From Fervidibacter canadensis (lineage in GTDB: Bacteria > Armatimonadota > Fervidibacteria > Fervidibacterales > Fervidibacteraceae): a stretch of DNA of 64,000 nucleotides. The notes beneath the pieces were generated by a model that saw nothing but the letters and a program-made list of their open reading frames with translations, did not search any database and was not told where the DNA came from. The position numbers and the translations under genes are program-made. Below, piece by piece: positions 31,819 to 40,343 of the stretch (its first letter is position 1; the number at the start of each line of letters is the position of its first letter). Location: contig JBGOEJ010000013.1 in the NCBI GenBank assembly GCA_041446545.1, positions 39,470 to 103,469 of the forward strand, in the 5' to 3' direction.

Positions 31819-32967
31819 ATGGGCGGGGTCATTCTGCCTGGCAAAACCATTGGCATCTTCGGCGGTGGACAGTTGGGGCGAATGGCGGCTATTGCCGCTA
31901 AGCGGATGGGCTATCGCATTGTCGTCCTTGACCCAACGCCCAATTGCCCAGCGGGTCAAGTTGCCGACGAGGAAATCACAGCGCCCTACACCGATGGGGA
32001 AGCGGCAAAAGTTTTGGCTCAAAGGTGCGATGTAGTGACGGCGGAGTTTGAAAATATCCCCGCCGAGACGCTGGAGGCGATTGAGTCCATCGTTCCTGTT
32101 CGCCCATCAAGCCGCGTTTTGCGCATCGCTCAAAACCGCATCACCGAAAAAACCTTCCTCGCCGAGCATGGTTTCCCCGTCCCAAACTTTCGCCCCGTTC
32201 GTTCGCGGGAAGATTTGGTGCGAGCCGTCTCAGAAATCGGCTGCCCTGCCGTGCTGAAGACGGCGACAGGCGGTTACGACGGAAAAGGGCAAGTGCGCAT
32301 AGAGCATCCCGACGAGGCGGAGAGAGCATGGGAGCGGTTAGGTAAGGTGGATTGCGTGCTGGAAGAGTTCGTGCCGTTGGAGCGGGAAGTTTCGGTCATC
32401 GTCGCCAGAAACTTGCGGGGTGAGGAGGCGGTCTATCCTGTCGCTGAAAACACCCACTCCCATCACATCCTTGACACTTCTGTCATGCCTGCCCGCATCC
32501 CACCTGAGTTGGCAAGACAAGCGCAAGAATTGGCACGGGCGATTGCAGAGGCGTTGGGCGTCGTCGGGCTGCTCTGCGTGGAGATGTTCATCACGCAAGA
32601 TGGGCGGTTGCTCGTCAATGAGTTAGCGCCTCGCCCCCACAACAGCGGTCATCAGACTTTTGATGCTTCGGTCACTTCCCAGTTTGAGCAACTTATTCGG
32701 GCGATTTGCAATTTGCCTTTGGGTTCAACGGAACTGTATCGTCCCGCCGCCATCGCCAACTTGCTCGGTGACCTTTGGGAAGAGGGCGAGCCGAATTGGG
32801 AAGAAGCGCTCAAGTTGCCCGCAGTGAAGTTGCACCTTTACGGCAAGGCAGAGCCGCGCCCTGGGCGTAAGATGGGGCATCTGACCGCCACCGCCGAAAC
32901 ACCGGAAGAAGCCTTGAGAAAAGTCTTGGAAGCGCGAAGGCGGTTGAAGGCAAGGGAGGCATCCTGA
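31819..32967 (+). CDS. purK: 5-(carboxyamino)imidazole ribonucleotide synthase PurK
   Basis: ATP-grasp enzyme (382 aa) that makes N5-CAIR from AIR, bicarbonate and ATP, the substrate of PurE. It has the N-terminal nucleotide-binding fold (IGIFGGGQLGRMAAIAAKRM), ATP-grasp loop (VLKTATGGYDGKGQVRI) and catalytic region (VNELAPRPHNSGHQTFDA). A strong AGGAGGTG site lies six bases before the ATG. It overlaps tmk by one base (TGATG), giving a purK-tmk-holB unit. Its separation from purE by an ABC transporter is unusual. Confidence 0.96.
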   Translation: MGGVILPGKTIGIFGGGQLGRMAAIAAKRMGYRIVVLDPTPNCPAGQVADEEITAPYTDGEAAKVLAQRCDVVTAEFENIPAETLEAIESIVPVRPSSRVLRIAQNRITEKTFLAEHGFPVPNFRPVRSREDLVRAVSEIGCPAVLKTATGGYDGKGQVRIEHPDEAERAWERLGKVDCVLEEFVPLEREVSVIVARNLRGEEAVYPVAENTHSHHILDTSVMPARIPPELARQAQELARAIAEALGVVGLLCVEMFITQDGRLLVNELAPRPHNSGHQTFDASVTSQFEQLIRAICNLPLGSTELYRPAAIANLLGDLWEEGEPNWEEALKLPAVKLHLYGKAEPRPGRKMGHLTATAETPEEALRKVLEARRRLKAREAS

Positions 32968-33662
32968 TGCGGGGCTTGTTCATCACGGTGGAAGGTATTG
33001 ACGGCAGTGGCAAGACGACGGTGACGAACGCCATTGCCGAACGCTTGCGAAAGGAAGGCTTTTCCGTCGTCGTCACCGCCGAACCTGGCGGGACGCCGTT
33101 GGGCGAGCGGTTGCGCGGGCTGTTGCTGCATGAGAAGCCTTTAAGCGCGTGGGCGGAAGCCTTTTTGTTTCTGGCGGCGCGGGCAGAACATGTCGCCCAA
33201 GTCATCCGCCCCGCTTTGAGGCAAGGCGAAACGGAATGGGACGAGGGACAAAAGACGAGGGACGCGGGGCGAAGGATAGGAACGATCATCCTTTGCGACC
33301 GTTTCGCCGATAGCACCATTGCCTATCAAGGTTTTGGGCGGGGTTTGCCTTTGGATGAGTTGTGTCGGCTCAACGAAATAGCGACGGGCGGTTTGCGTCC
33401 TCATTTGACCCTCTTGTTGGATGTTGACCCTGAAGTCAGTTTGCAGCGGGTGGAAAGTCCGACCGTTTTTGAGGGGCGCAACTTAGCGTTCTACCATCGT
33501 GTTCGGCAAGGCTTTTTGTGGCTGGCGGCGCAAGAACCCCATCGCATCAAAATCGTGGATGCCAGTCAACCGCTTAAAGCCGTCATTGAACGAGGGGATG
33601 CTTTGGTGCGAGAGGCGATCCAGAGATGGCGACGGAGTTCATCGGGAACGAGCACGCCGTGA
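32967..33662 (+). CDS. tmk: Thymidylate kinase
   Basis: dTMP kinase (231 aa). P-loop ITVEGIDGSGKTTVTNA, the dTMP-binding TAEPGGTPLGERLR, the DRF motif ILCDRFADSTIAYQGFGRG and a lid region are present. Between VIRPALRQGE and IILCDRF the protein carries about 14-18 extra residues (TEWDEGQKTRDAGRRIGT) that typical Tmk lacks. They are encoded by a heptanucleotide array at 33238-33279. Six units equal 42 bases, so the frame is kept. The loop is charged and probably surface exposed. The gene overlaps purK by one base and holB by 37 bases. Confidence 0.94.
   Translation: MRGLFITVEGIDGSGKTTVTNAIAERLRKEGFSVVVTAEPGGTPLGERLRGLLLHEKPLSAWAEAFLFLAARAEHVAQVIRPALRQGETEWDEGQKTRDAGRRIGTIILCDRFADSTIAYQGFGRGLPLDELCRLNEIATGGLRPHLTLLLDVDPEVSLQRVESPTVFEGRNLAFYHRVRQGFLWLAAQEPHRIKIVDASQPLKAVIERGDALVREAIQRWRRSSSGTSTP
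33238..33279. repeat. Heptanucleotide tandem array, family A, inside tmk
   Basis: Six 7-base units: GGGACGA, GGGACAA, AAGACGA, GGGACGC, GGGGCGA, AGGATAG. The 42-base total is in frame and encodes most of the extra loop of thymidylate kinase. Confidence 0.65.
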
Positions 33663-34789
33663 AGATGCTGGACAAAATCAGCCGTCAAGGAACAATTCCT
33701 CACGCTTGGCTCTTTTCCGGTCCGCCGCAGGTGGGCAAGCGGACGCTGGCAATCAGGTGGGCAAAATGGCTGAACTGCCACAACCCGCAACCGAACTTGA
33801 CACCTTGCGAAACTTGTCCCTCCTGCCGCCACCTTCATCCTGACCGTCCGTCTTACGCCAACACCCATCCGTCGGTGCTCCTCGTGGACACTTGGATGGC
33901 GGCGTATTGGGAAGCCGTAGAGAAAGCGAAAGAGGGCGAAGTCGTGGACACGACGAAATTGAAGCCCAAACTCTCTATCGGCGTGGACGCCATTCGGGTC
34001 TTGCGCGAGCAAGTTTTGCGGACTCCGCTCGGACGATGGCAAGTCTTCATCGTGGATGAAGCGGAACGCTTGACACCCGAAGCGACCGCCGCATTGCTCA
34101 AGACACTGGAAGAGCCACCCAAGGGAACGCTCTTTTTGCTCATCAGTGCCAACCCTTGGGCGTTGTCGGCAACGGTTCGGTCGCGCTGTCAGCCTTTGCG
34201 CTTTGGGCTCGTCCCGACAAGGGTCATTGCCTCCGCATTGCAACGACATGGCAGCACAGCAAAGGAAGCGGAGCAAATCGCCCGATTGGCACGGGGTCGG
34301 ATCGGTTGGGCATTGCAGGCGAGGAAAGAGAAAGCGTGGCAAGAGCAGCGAGAGCAACTACGAACCTTGTTGCGGATGATGGTGACGATGACGGCGTGGG
34401 ACGCTTCGCGCTTCGCCGAACTGTGCGGCAAGGGAGCGGAAGAGGAACGGGACGAGGGGGAAGAGGACAAGGAGACAGCCGTGCTTTCTCCGATGGCAGC
34501 GTTGCGTCGCCCGTTAGAAGGGCGATTGGAAGGGTTGATGCTTTGTTGGCGCGATGTCTTGGCGTTAGCGCTGAACGCCGAAGAGTTATTGGTCAACGCC
34601 GATTGGCGAGAGGAGATGCGCCAGTGGGGTGTCCCCGCTGAACGAGCCATCTTCGCCTTGCGCCGGTTGCGCCAGACCCTTCGGCAAATCCGCCCACCTT
34701 CCAACGCCAACCCTCCATTGGCATTGGAGGTGCTGGCGCTGGATATGGCGGAACAAGGGACAAGGGGCACGGGACATGGGACGAAATGA
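33626..34789 (+). CDS. holB: DNA polymerase III delta' subunit (clamp loader)
   Basis: Protein of 387 aa of the clamp-loader AAA+ family. It has the N-terminal EFIGNEHAVKMLDKI, a P-loop-like GPPQVGKRTLAIRWAKW, a four-Cys zinc site (WLNC and PCETCPSC), Walker B-like VFIVDEAERLTPEA and the SRC motif VRSRCQPL. The C-terminal third is the collar domain. An acidic linker (EEERDEGEEDKE, about 272-283) is unusual. The last residues are encoded by a heptanucleotide array (34751-34785), so the tail is likely non-conserved. The start overlaps tmk by 37 bases. It loads the sliding clamp at the replication fork. Confidence 0.9.
   Translation: MATEFIGNEHAVKMLDKISRQGTIPHAWLFSGPPQVGKRTLAIRWAKWLNCHNPQPNLTPCETCPSCRHLHPDRPSYANTHPSVLLVDTWMAAYWEAVEKAKEGEVVDTTKLKPKLSIGVDAIRVLREQVLRTPLGRWQVFIVDEAERLTPEATAALLKTLEEPPKGTLFLLISANPWALSATVRSRCQPLRFGLVPTRVIASALQRHGSTAKEAEQIARLARGRIGWALQARKEKAWQEQREQLRTLLRMMVTMTAWDASRFAELCGKGAEEERDEGEEDKETAVLSPMAALRRPLEGRLEGLMLCWRDVLALALNAEELLVNADWREEMRQWGVPAERAIFALRRLRQTLRQIRPPSNANPPLALEVLALDMAEQGTRGTGHGTK
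34751..34785. repeat. Heptanucleotide tandem array, family A, at the holB 3' end
   Basis: Units GAACAAG, GGACAAG, GGGCACG, GGACATG, GGACGAA, running up to the holB stop. They form the C-terminal codons of HolB. Confidence 0.6.
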
Positions 34790-34842
34790 AAATCGGCGTC
34801 GTCCAAGACAGCGGACGACAAAAGGGACGGGGTTTGTCGCAA

Positions 34843-34884
34843 CCCTGTCCCTTTCCCTTATCCTTGTCCCGTGTCCCGTTTCAC
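34843..34884. repeat. Heptanucleotide tandem array, family A, opposite orientation, at the isomerase 3' end
   Basis: Units CCCTGTC, CCTTTCC, CTTATCC, TTGTCCC, GTGTCCC, GTTTCAC. On the minus strand these are the GGGACAC/GGGACAA type. The array overlaps the stop of the convergent isomerase gene and faces the holB array, so the transcript here could fold. Confidence 0.6.
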
Positions 34885-35732
34885 CGTGCTTTCACCTTTG
34901 TGCTTTTGACCAACGATTCCAGCAATGCTTTGGCTTTAATCATGTCGTCCGTTTGAGGTGGGTCGGGCACTTCCCGCTCAATGGTCAACGGTCCCTTGTA
35001 GCCGAGGCGTTTGAGGGTAGCGATGAAGCGGTCTATGCCGACATCGCCTTCGCCCAATGGCACTTCCTCGCCCAACTGGTCGGGTTGCGTCGGCCACTTG
35101 CCATCTTTGCAGTGGACACTGACGACGAACTTGCCGACTTTTTTGAGGGCGTCAATGGGGTCTCCTGTGCCGTAGAGAATCATGTTGGCGGGGTCAAAGT
35201 TGATGTTGAGGTTTTTTCGCCCGACATCGCGGAGGAAGCGCAGGAGCGTGTCAGCGGTTTCCTGTCCCGTCTCCAAGCCGAAGGTCATTCCCTTGGGCAA
35301 CAAGTAATCGCAGATGCGGCGCATCGTCTCCACGCAAACGGGGTAGCGGATGTCCGTCGGGTCTTCGGGGATGAAACCGAAGTGGGCAGCGATGCGTTTG
35401 ACGCCCATCGCATAAGCCCACTCGGCGATTTGCAGCGTCTTGCGGACTCGTTCTTCCCGTGTCTCTTCAGGCACATAGCCGACGGTGCGACGGACTGTCG
35501 GGATGTCATCGTAGCGCTCGCCTTCAAAACCGCAAAAGACCGTCGTGATGGTGACGCCTGCCTCGTCAAACATCCGCTTGACTTCGCGGGCGCCTTCCAG
35601 CGTCAACCATTCGTCGGGCGGCACGCCCAATTGGGCGTTGTTGACGCCGACTTTTTTACACTTCTCCACGCTCCCGCGGGGGTCTTGATGGACACCCAAC
35701 ATGATGCCGACGGCAAACGGTCGCACTGCCAT
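34881..35732 (-). CDS. Sugar phosphate isomerase/epimerase-like TIM-barrel protein
   Basis: Protein of 283 aa of the xylose-isomerase-like barrel superfamily, not closely similar to the one at 17923. Metal-site candidates are on successive strands: FGLETGQETAD, NINFDPANMILYG, SVHCKDGKW and LTIEREVPDP. The ATG at 35732 has GGGGGAGGTGG eight bases upstream; a TTG seven codons earlier would consume that site. It follows the GH51 gene on the same strand with a 60-base gap, so it may act on a sugar released by that enzyme, but the substrate is unknown. A heptad array overlaps its stop. Confidence 0.85.
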   Translation of the reverse strand: MAVRPFAVGIMLGVHQDPRGSVEKCKKVGVNNAQLGVPPDEWLTLEGAREVKRMFDEAGVTITTVFCGFEGERYDDIPTVRRTVGYVPEETREERVRKTLQIAEWAYAMGVKRIAAHFGFIPEDPTDIRYPVCVETMRRICDYLLPKGMTFGLETGQETADTLLRFLRDVGRKNLNINFDPANMILYGTGDPIDALKKVGKFVVSVHCKDGKWPTQPDQLGEEVPLGEGDVGIDRFIATLKRLGYKGPLTIEREVPDPPQTDDMIKAKALLESLVKSTKVKAR

Positions 35733-35775
35733 CACCGACCACCTCCCCCTCAAATGTAACGCATCAACTCACCCT

Positions 35776-35796
35776 CCATCCCTTGTCCCTTTTCAC
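35776..35796. repeat. Short heptanucleotide array, family A, at the GH51 3' end
   Basis: Units CCATCCC, TTGTCCC, TTTTCAC. The array overlaps the GH51 stop codon (35793-35795). Confidence 0.45.
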
Positions 35797-38276
35797 CGAA
35801 GGGCGCTAAGGCGCAGCAAAGTGACGGAATGGCGGGGTAAGGTCAGGTGCTGAAAGTCGGTGACGGTTTGCTCTGTCGGTTTCACTTTCTCGGGTCGGTC
35901 AAAAGTGTTGGTGTCAGTGAACTGCTCGCTCCAAAGCCGCCATAGCGTCGCTGTCGGTCGGGCAGGAAAGTTTTGCAAGGCAAGCCGCACGCTCACATCC
36001 CGTTCAGGATGGCGGTTGATGAGGGCGATGAAAAGGTTTTTGCCATCTTCGCTGAGCGTCGCCGAAACATCCAAGACAGGCGTTTCTCCACCGACGGGAG
36101 TGGTGCCGCTAAGGGTCTCGGTTTCGCAGGCGACCCGCCACTTGCCCGTGTGGCGCACATAAAGCCAGAACGCCCAGTAAATGGGTGTCTTGAGGACTTG
36201 CGTTTGGGTGGTGCGGATGGCGCCGAGGACATTGACCGTTTGCGCTAAGCATGCTAACTCCACGAAATCGCCACAACGGTGCATCGCATGGAAGACACCT
36301 GCGGCAAAGATGCCATCCCGCAAGGCGTAGAAACTTTCCAACCCTGTCGCAGGAACTTGGTGCGGCTCCCAAACATTCCATTCGTCAAACGCCAGCGTGA
36401 TGCGTTTGCCTTTCGGTTTGTTGCGCTCCACGATGGCGAAAGTTTCCCGTAGCATCTGCTCAATGCGCACGGGCGAGCCAGCGACGACGGTGTAAATTTG
36501 GCGGGGGTCATCGTTGGGGTTGTAGCCCTGATAGTAGTGCGGGGCGATGAGGTCAAAGTGAGCGCCAGCGATTTTGGTGACGATAGCGTTCCAGTTGCCC
36601 CAACCGCTTCCATCCACGCCGACGGCGATCAGGCGAGCGTTGGGCATCACTTTCCGCATCGCCGTCGCAAACAAAATCGCCTTCAGGGCATATTTGTTCG
36701 CATCCAAATGTCCCAGTTGCCAATTGCCATACATTTCGTTGCCGATGCCCCAGTAACGGACTTTGTAGCCCTTCTCCTTGCAGTAACGCATCCAGTCCGC
36801 TGCTTCGTGCTCGTAACCTTCGCCAGCGTTGGTGCAGATGTAGGGCTCAGCGCCGACATAGCGGCAGAACCTCACGAATTCATCGGTGCCGAAGTCGTTC
36901 CACTCCCATGCTCCCCACGCTCGGTCCCAGCGGGGTGGGCGTTTATCAGGGTCGCCGATGCCATCCCGCCAGTCGTAGCCCGATACGAAGTTCCCGCCCG
37001 GCCAGCGAACGATGGGGGGCTTGATGTCTTTGATGGCGTCCAACACATCTTTGCGCATCCCGTCCACATGGTCGGCAGGCATCAACGAGGACGCACCAAT
37101 CCACAAAGTGCCTTTGCCGTTGAAACTGATGACGAACTGCGCATCGTTTGTCGCTTCTTTGACCGTCAATTTGAAGGGCAACTTTTTCCATCGCTCGGCA
37201 ACGCCTGTCAGCGTTTGTGACGCCAGCACTTTGCCCTCCTTGCGCAAACTGACGGCGATTTCCTTGACACCAACGCCTTTGACAATGACACGCCCGAAAT
37301 AGGCTTTGGGGAGCAAGTCCAAGCCGCCTTGGGCGATGCCGTGTTCGCCAGGACCTGTGCCTTCAATGACTTGCGATTGTCCGCCGACGAAAAATTCCTC
37401 GTTGTCGGGGCACCAGCGGGCATTTTTGCCGAAGGGTTGCCAATGCTCTACGACGCCGTTTTCCTGCACAGAGCCATGCATTTTTCGGTTGCGTAGCATC
37501 TCCGCCCAGATGCCGCCGTAAATGCAGCGTCCCAAGTGCTCAATGAATTGCCCGTAGATGAGGGGGCTGATTTCGTTGAGCCGACGGGCGGCGTTGATGC
37601 GGACATTGACCGTCAACGGTTGCTCATCGCTGGGCAAAGGTTCAAGGCGAAAGTTATCCGCCCGCACGGTGACGGGTCGCCCATTGCCCCAGGTCTTGAC
37701 GATCAAGCCGACCATTTTGGGTGTGAACCAAATGAGCGATTTGCCCCCTTCCTGCCAGGGCATTCGCCCGCCGTGCCGCCAGAAAAAGTGCAGCCACATC
37801 CCTCGCTTTTCGGCACGCAATTGCACCGTTTTTGTTTCCAAAGGCACTTGGAGCAAGCGGGCTTCGCCCGTTCGTTCCAGCCAAAGTTCGGGCTTTGTCA
37901 TCTTCCAAGTCGTGGCGCTGTAAAAGATGCCCCAAAGCCAAAGGTAGCGTTCGGAGACAGCCACTGCCATGCCGACATGAAAATCACCATCGGGAGGGAA
38001 ATCGGCAAGGTGCAAAGTCGTTTCGGCTGCCCAATTGCCCTCAGGCAAATCGGTGAGGAGCATGGGAGCATCAAAGACACCGCTCCAATGGTTGAAGCCT
38101 TTCTCCCGCTGAGGGACGGAGAGGATGAGCCAGCCATCGTGCAAGGCGTAACTGCCGCCAGCAGGGGCATGCCAACGCCATCGTTCGCTCAATTGCGCTC
38201 CCTCAAACTCGTCCGTCCACCCTTGCATCACCATCCACCCTCCTGCCAAAAGCGCCGCCAGTTTCCACAGCGTCAT
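35793..38276 (-). CDS. GH51 alpha-L-arabinofuranosidase with N-terminal lectin-like domain
   Basis: Secreted enzyme of 827 aa. The signal peptide (MTLWKLAALLAGGWMVMQGW) supports the ATG at 38276, which has GGAGGG nine bases upstream; earlier in-frame starts lack it. Residues about 20-200 look like a concanavalin-type beta-sandwich (DEFEGAQLSERWRWHAP onward), possibly carbohydrate-binding. The GH51 barrel follows: CIYGGIWAEMLRNRKMHG, IVRWPGGNFVSGYDWRDG, the acid/base Glu in YWGIGNEMYGNW and the nucleophile Glu in LAFDEWNVW. The C-terminal beta-sandwich ends the protein. It removes alpha-L-arabinofuranose side chains from arabinoxylan or arabinan outside the cytoplasm. Confidence 0.93.
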   Translation of the reverse strand: MTLWKLAALLAGGWMVMQGWTDEFEGAQLSERWRWHAPAGGSYALHDGWLILSVPQREKGFNHWSGVFDAPMLLTDLPEGNWAAETTLHLADFPPDGDFHVGMAVAVSERYLWLWGIFYSATTWKMTKPELWLERTGEARLLQVPLETKTVQLRAEKRGMWLHFFWRHGGRMPWQEGGKSLIWFTPKMVGLIVKTWGNGRPVTVRADNFRLEPLPSDEQPLTVNVRINAARRLNEISPLIYGQFIEHLGRCIYGGIWAEMLRNRKMHGSVQENGVVEHWQPFGKNARWCPDNEEFFVGGQSQVIEGTGPGEHGIAQGGLDLLPKAYFGRVIVKGVGVKEIAVSLRKEGKVLASQTLTGVAERWKKLPFKLTVKEATNDAQFVISFNGKGTLWIGASSLMPADHVDGMRKDVLDAIKDIKPPIVRWPGGNFVSGYDWRDGIGDPDKRPPRWDRAWGAWEWNDFGTDEFVRFCRYVGAEPYICTNAGEGYEHEAADWMRYCKEKGYKVRYWGIGNEMYGNWQLGHLDANKYALKAILFATAMRKVMPNARLIAVGVDGSGWGNWNAIVTKIAGAHFDLIAPHYYQGYNPNDDPRQIYTVVAGSPVRIEQMLRETFAIVERNKPKGKRITLAFDEWNVWEPHQVPATGLESFYALRDGIFAAGVFHAMHRCGDFVELACLAQTVNVLGAIRTTQTQVLKTPIYWAFWLYVRHTGKWRVACETETLSGTTPVGGETPVLDVSATLSEDGKNLFIALINRHPERDVSVRLALQNFPARPTATLWRLWSEQFTDTNTFDRPEKVKPTEQTVTDFQHLTLPRHSVTLLRLSALR

Positions 38277-38339
38277 CTCATCCATCCCTCCGAATTGGAC
38301 GAAATTTTGGGGCGGACGAAAAGTTTGACGCACGATGCC

Positions 38340-40226
38340 CTACCGTAGCAACCGTAAAGCGTTCAGGATGACCGCCATCGCGCTGCTTTCATGGATGAAC
38401 GCGCCCCAAACGGGGCCAATCCACTTCATGCCTGCCGCGATGACAGAAGCGATATTGATGACGACGCTGAAAGCGATGTTTTGCCAGATGACCCGAAGCG
38501 TCCGACGGGAAAGGAGAAGCAGTTCTGGCAACTTGCTCAGGTCGTCGGTCAAGATGGCGATGTCGGCGGTCTCTATTGCCACATCAGTGGACGCCGCACC
38601 CAGAGCAATGCCGATGTCGGCGGCTGCCAAAGCGGGAGCATCGTTCACACCGTCGCCGACGAAAGCGACTTTTTTCCCTTGCGATTGCCATTGGCGCACC
38701 AGCGTTAACTTGTCCTCTGGCAACAAGTTGGCGTGCACCTCTTCAATGCCTGCTTCTTCGGCGATGGCGTGGGCAACCCGTTCGTTGTCACCCGTGACCA
38801 TCGCCACTTGGACGCCGAGGCGTTTCAAAGCCTCTATCGCCTCTTTGACTTGGGGGCGCAAGGTGTCCCGAAGGGCAATCAATCCGACGACCCGCTCGTT
38901 GATAGCGACGGGTAAAACCGTCTGACCTTGCCCTTCCAATTGGGTTAAGGGTTGACGGACAAGTTCAGACTCGCTGACGCCTTGCTCCAAAAGCCAAGGG
39001 AGGCGTCCGACAAGCACCCTTTGACCGTTCAGGTGAGCATCCACGCCCCGACCAGGGACGAGGTGAACGGTGGTGGGTTCGGGCAAAGGCAATTGACGCT
39101 CTTTGGCGGCTTGAAGGATGGCTTGACCGAGGGGATGCTCGCTGAACCGCTCCGCTCCCGCCGCCAAACGCAGCAATTCCTCTGGCGACAAAGTGTCAAG
39201 GGGGATGACTTCGGTGACTTTAGGCTTGCCGATGGTCAGTGTTCCCGTTTTGTCCAATGCGACCAAGTTCACTTGCCCGATGGCTTCCATGAATTCGCCA
39301 CCTTTGACAAGGATGGCTTTACGGGCGGCATGAGTGATGGCAGCGGCGACAGCCGTCGGCGTCGCCAAGACGAGGGCGCATGGGCAAAAAACGATGAGCA
39401 CCGTGATGCCCCGCACCAAATCGCCTGTCAGCCACCAAACGAGAGCGGCGAGGAGAAGGGAGGTAGGGACATACCAGCGGGCGTAGCGGTCGGCAAGGCG
39501 CTGGATGGGGGCTTGAGAGGCTTGGGCGGCTTCCACGAGGCGGGCGATGCGCCCTAAAGTCGTTTCATCGCCGACTCTTTGAGCGTCCACTTCCAATACG
39601 CCCGTTAAGTTGAGGCTGCCCGCAAACACTTGGTCGCCGACGCTTTTGTCAACGGGCACTGATTCGCCCGTAATGGCACTTTCGTCCAACGCCGACTCGC
39701 CCGCCACGATCACACCATCAACAGGGACGCGCTCGCCCAACCTGACGACGATGCGATCGCCAATTTGCACCTGACCGATGGGCACTTCCCTGTCTTCACC
39801 GCCTTTACGCACCAACGCTGTCTCGGGCATCATGCCAAGCAAACTCGTCAATGCCGATTTGGCTCTGGCGACGGTCATTTGTTCCAAGACGCTGCCTGTG
39901 AGCAACAAGACAGCGACGACGGCTCCTGCGTGATATTCGCCGATGAGCAATGAGGCGGTGATGGCGAGAGCGACGAGGACTTCCATGCTCATTTGCCGCT
40001 CCCGCAAGTTTTCTACGCATTCGGCAAAAATGGGTCCGCCTGCGACGAGGGCGGCAGCAAAGTAGCACCATCGGCTGACCTCGCTTTGCATCAGTGCCGT
40101 CAGCCAGCCGACGCAGAGCAACGCCACACCCACTAAAGCAGCGAGGGCTTGAGGCGTTGACAAGGCATTCAGCCACTCTTTCCGCCAAACTCTCGTCGGT
40201 CGGTTCTCCGCTGGGCAGCAACGCAT
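38340..40226 (-). CDS. Heavy-metal P1B-type ATPase lacking an N-terminal metal-binding domain
   Basis: Metal-exporting ATPase of 628 aa with about eight helices. Landmarks are TGES in the actuator domain (SAITGESVPVDKS), the metal-site CPC in helix 6 (VFCPCALVLATPTAVAAA), phosphorylation motif LDKTGTLTIGKP and the hinge GDGVNDAPALAAADIGIALG. The last helix has HESSAMAVILNALRLL. There is no HMA domain; the N-terminus is short (MRCCPAENRP), where the Cys pair could bind metal. CPC with an HE element in the last helix leaves Zn/Cd/Pb, Cu or other specificity open. The ATG at 40226 follows GGAGG by about eight bases. No metal regulator is adjacent. Confidence 0.9.
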   Translation of the reverse strand: MRCCPAENRPTRVWRKEWLNALSTPQALAALVGVALLCVGWLTALMQSEVSRWCYFAAALVAGGPIFAECVENLRERQMSMEVLVALAITASLLIGEYHAGAVVAVLLLTGSVLEQMTVARAKSALTSLLGMMPETALVRKGGEDREVPIGQVQIGDRIVVRLGERVPVDGVIVAGESALDESAITGESVPVDKSVGDQVFAGSLNLTGVLEVDAQRVGDETTLGRIARLVEAAQASQAPIQRLADRYARWYVPTSLLLAALVWWLTGDLVRGITVLIVFCPCALVLATPTAVAAAITHAARKAILVKGGEFMEAIGQVNLVALDKTGTLTIGKPKVTEVIPLDTLSPEELLRLAAGAERFSEHPLGQAILQAAKERQLPLPEPTTVHLVPGRGVDAHLNGQRVLVGRLPWLLEQGVSESELVRQPLTQLEGQGQTVLPVAINERVVGLIALRDTLRPQVKEAIEALKRLGVQVAMVTGDNERVAHAIAEEAGIEEVHANLLPEDKLTLVRQWQSQGKKVAFVGDGVNDAPALAAADIGIALGAASTDVAIETADIAILTDDLSKLPELLLLSRRTLRVIWQNIAFSVVINIASVIAAGMKWIGPVWGAFIHESSAMAVILNALRLLR

Positions 40227-40287
40227 CGTCGTCCCTCCTGCTGTTGTCGGGACGATTCTTCGGCAAAACAATCATGCCATCTCGCCG

Positions 40288-40317
40288 TTGGCAATGGCGA
40301 TGGCAAGGTGGCACAAT
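40288..40317 (+). promoter_or_regulatory. Candidate sigma-70 promoter for the RbsD-like gene
   Basis: TTGGCA at 40288-40293, an 18-base spacer, and CACAAT at 40312-40317. It lies 27 bases before the ATG at 40344, in the divergent gap with the ATPase gene. Confidence 0.4.
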
Positions 40318-40343
40318 TCGGCAAGTGAAAGGAGGCGGCAACG

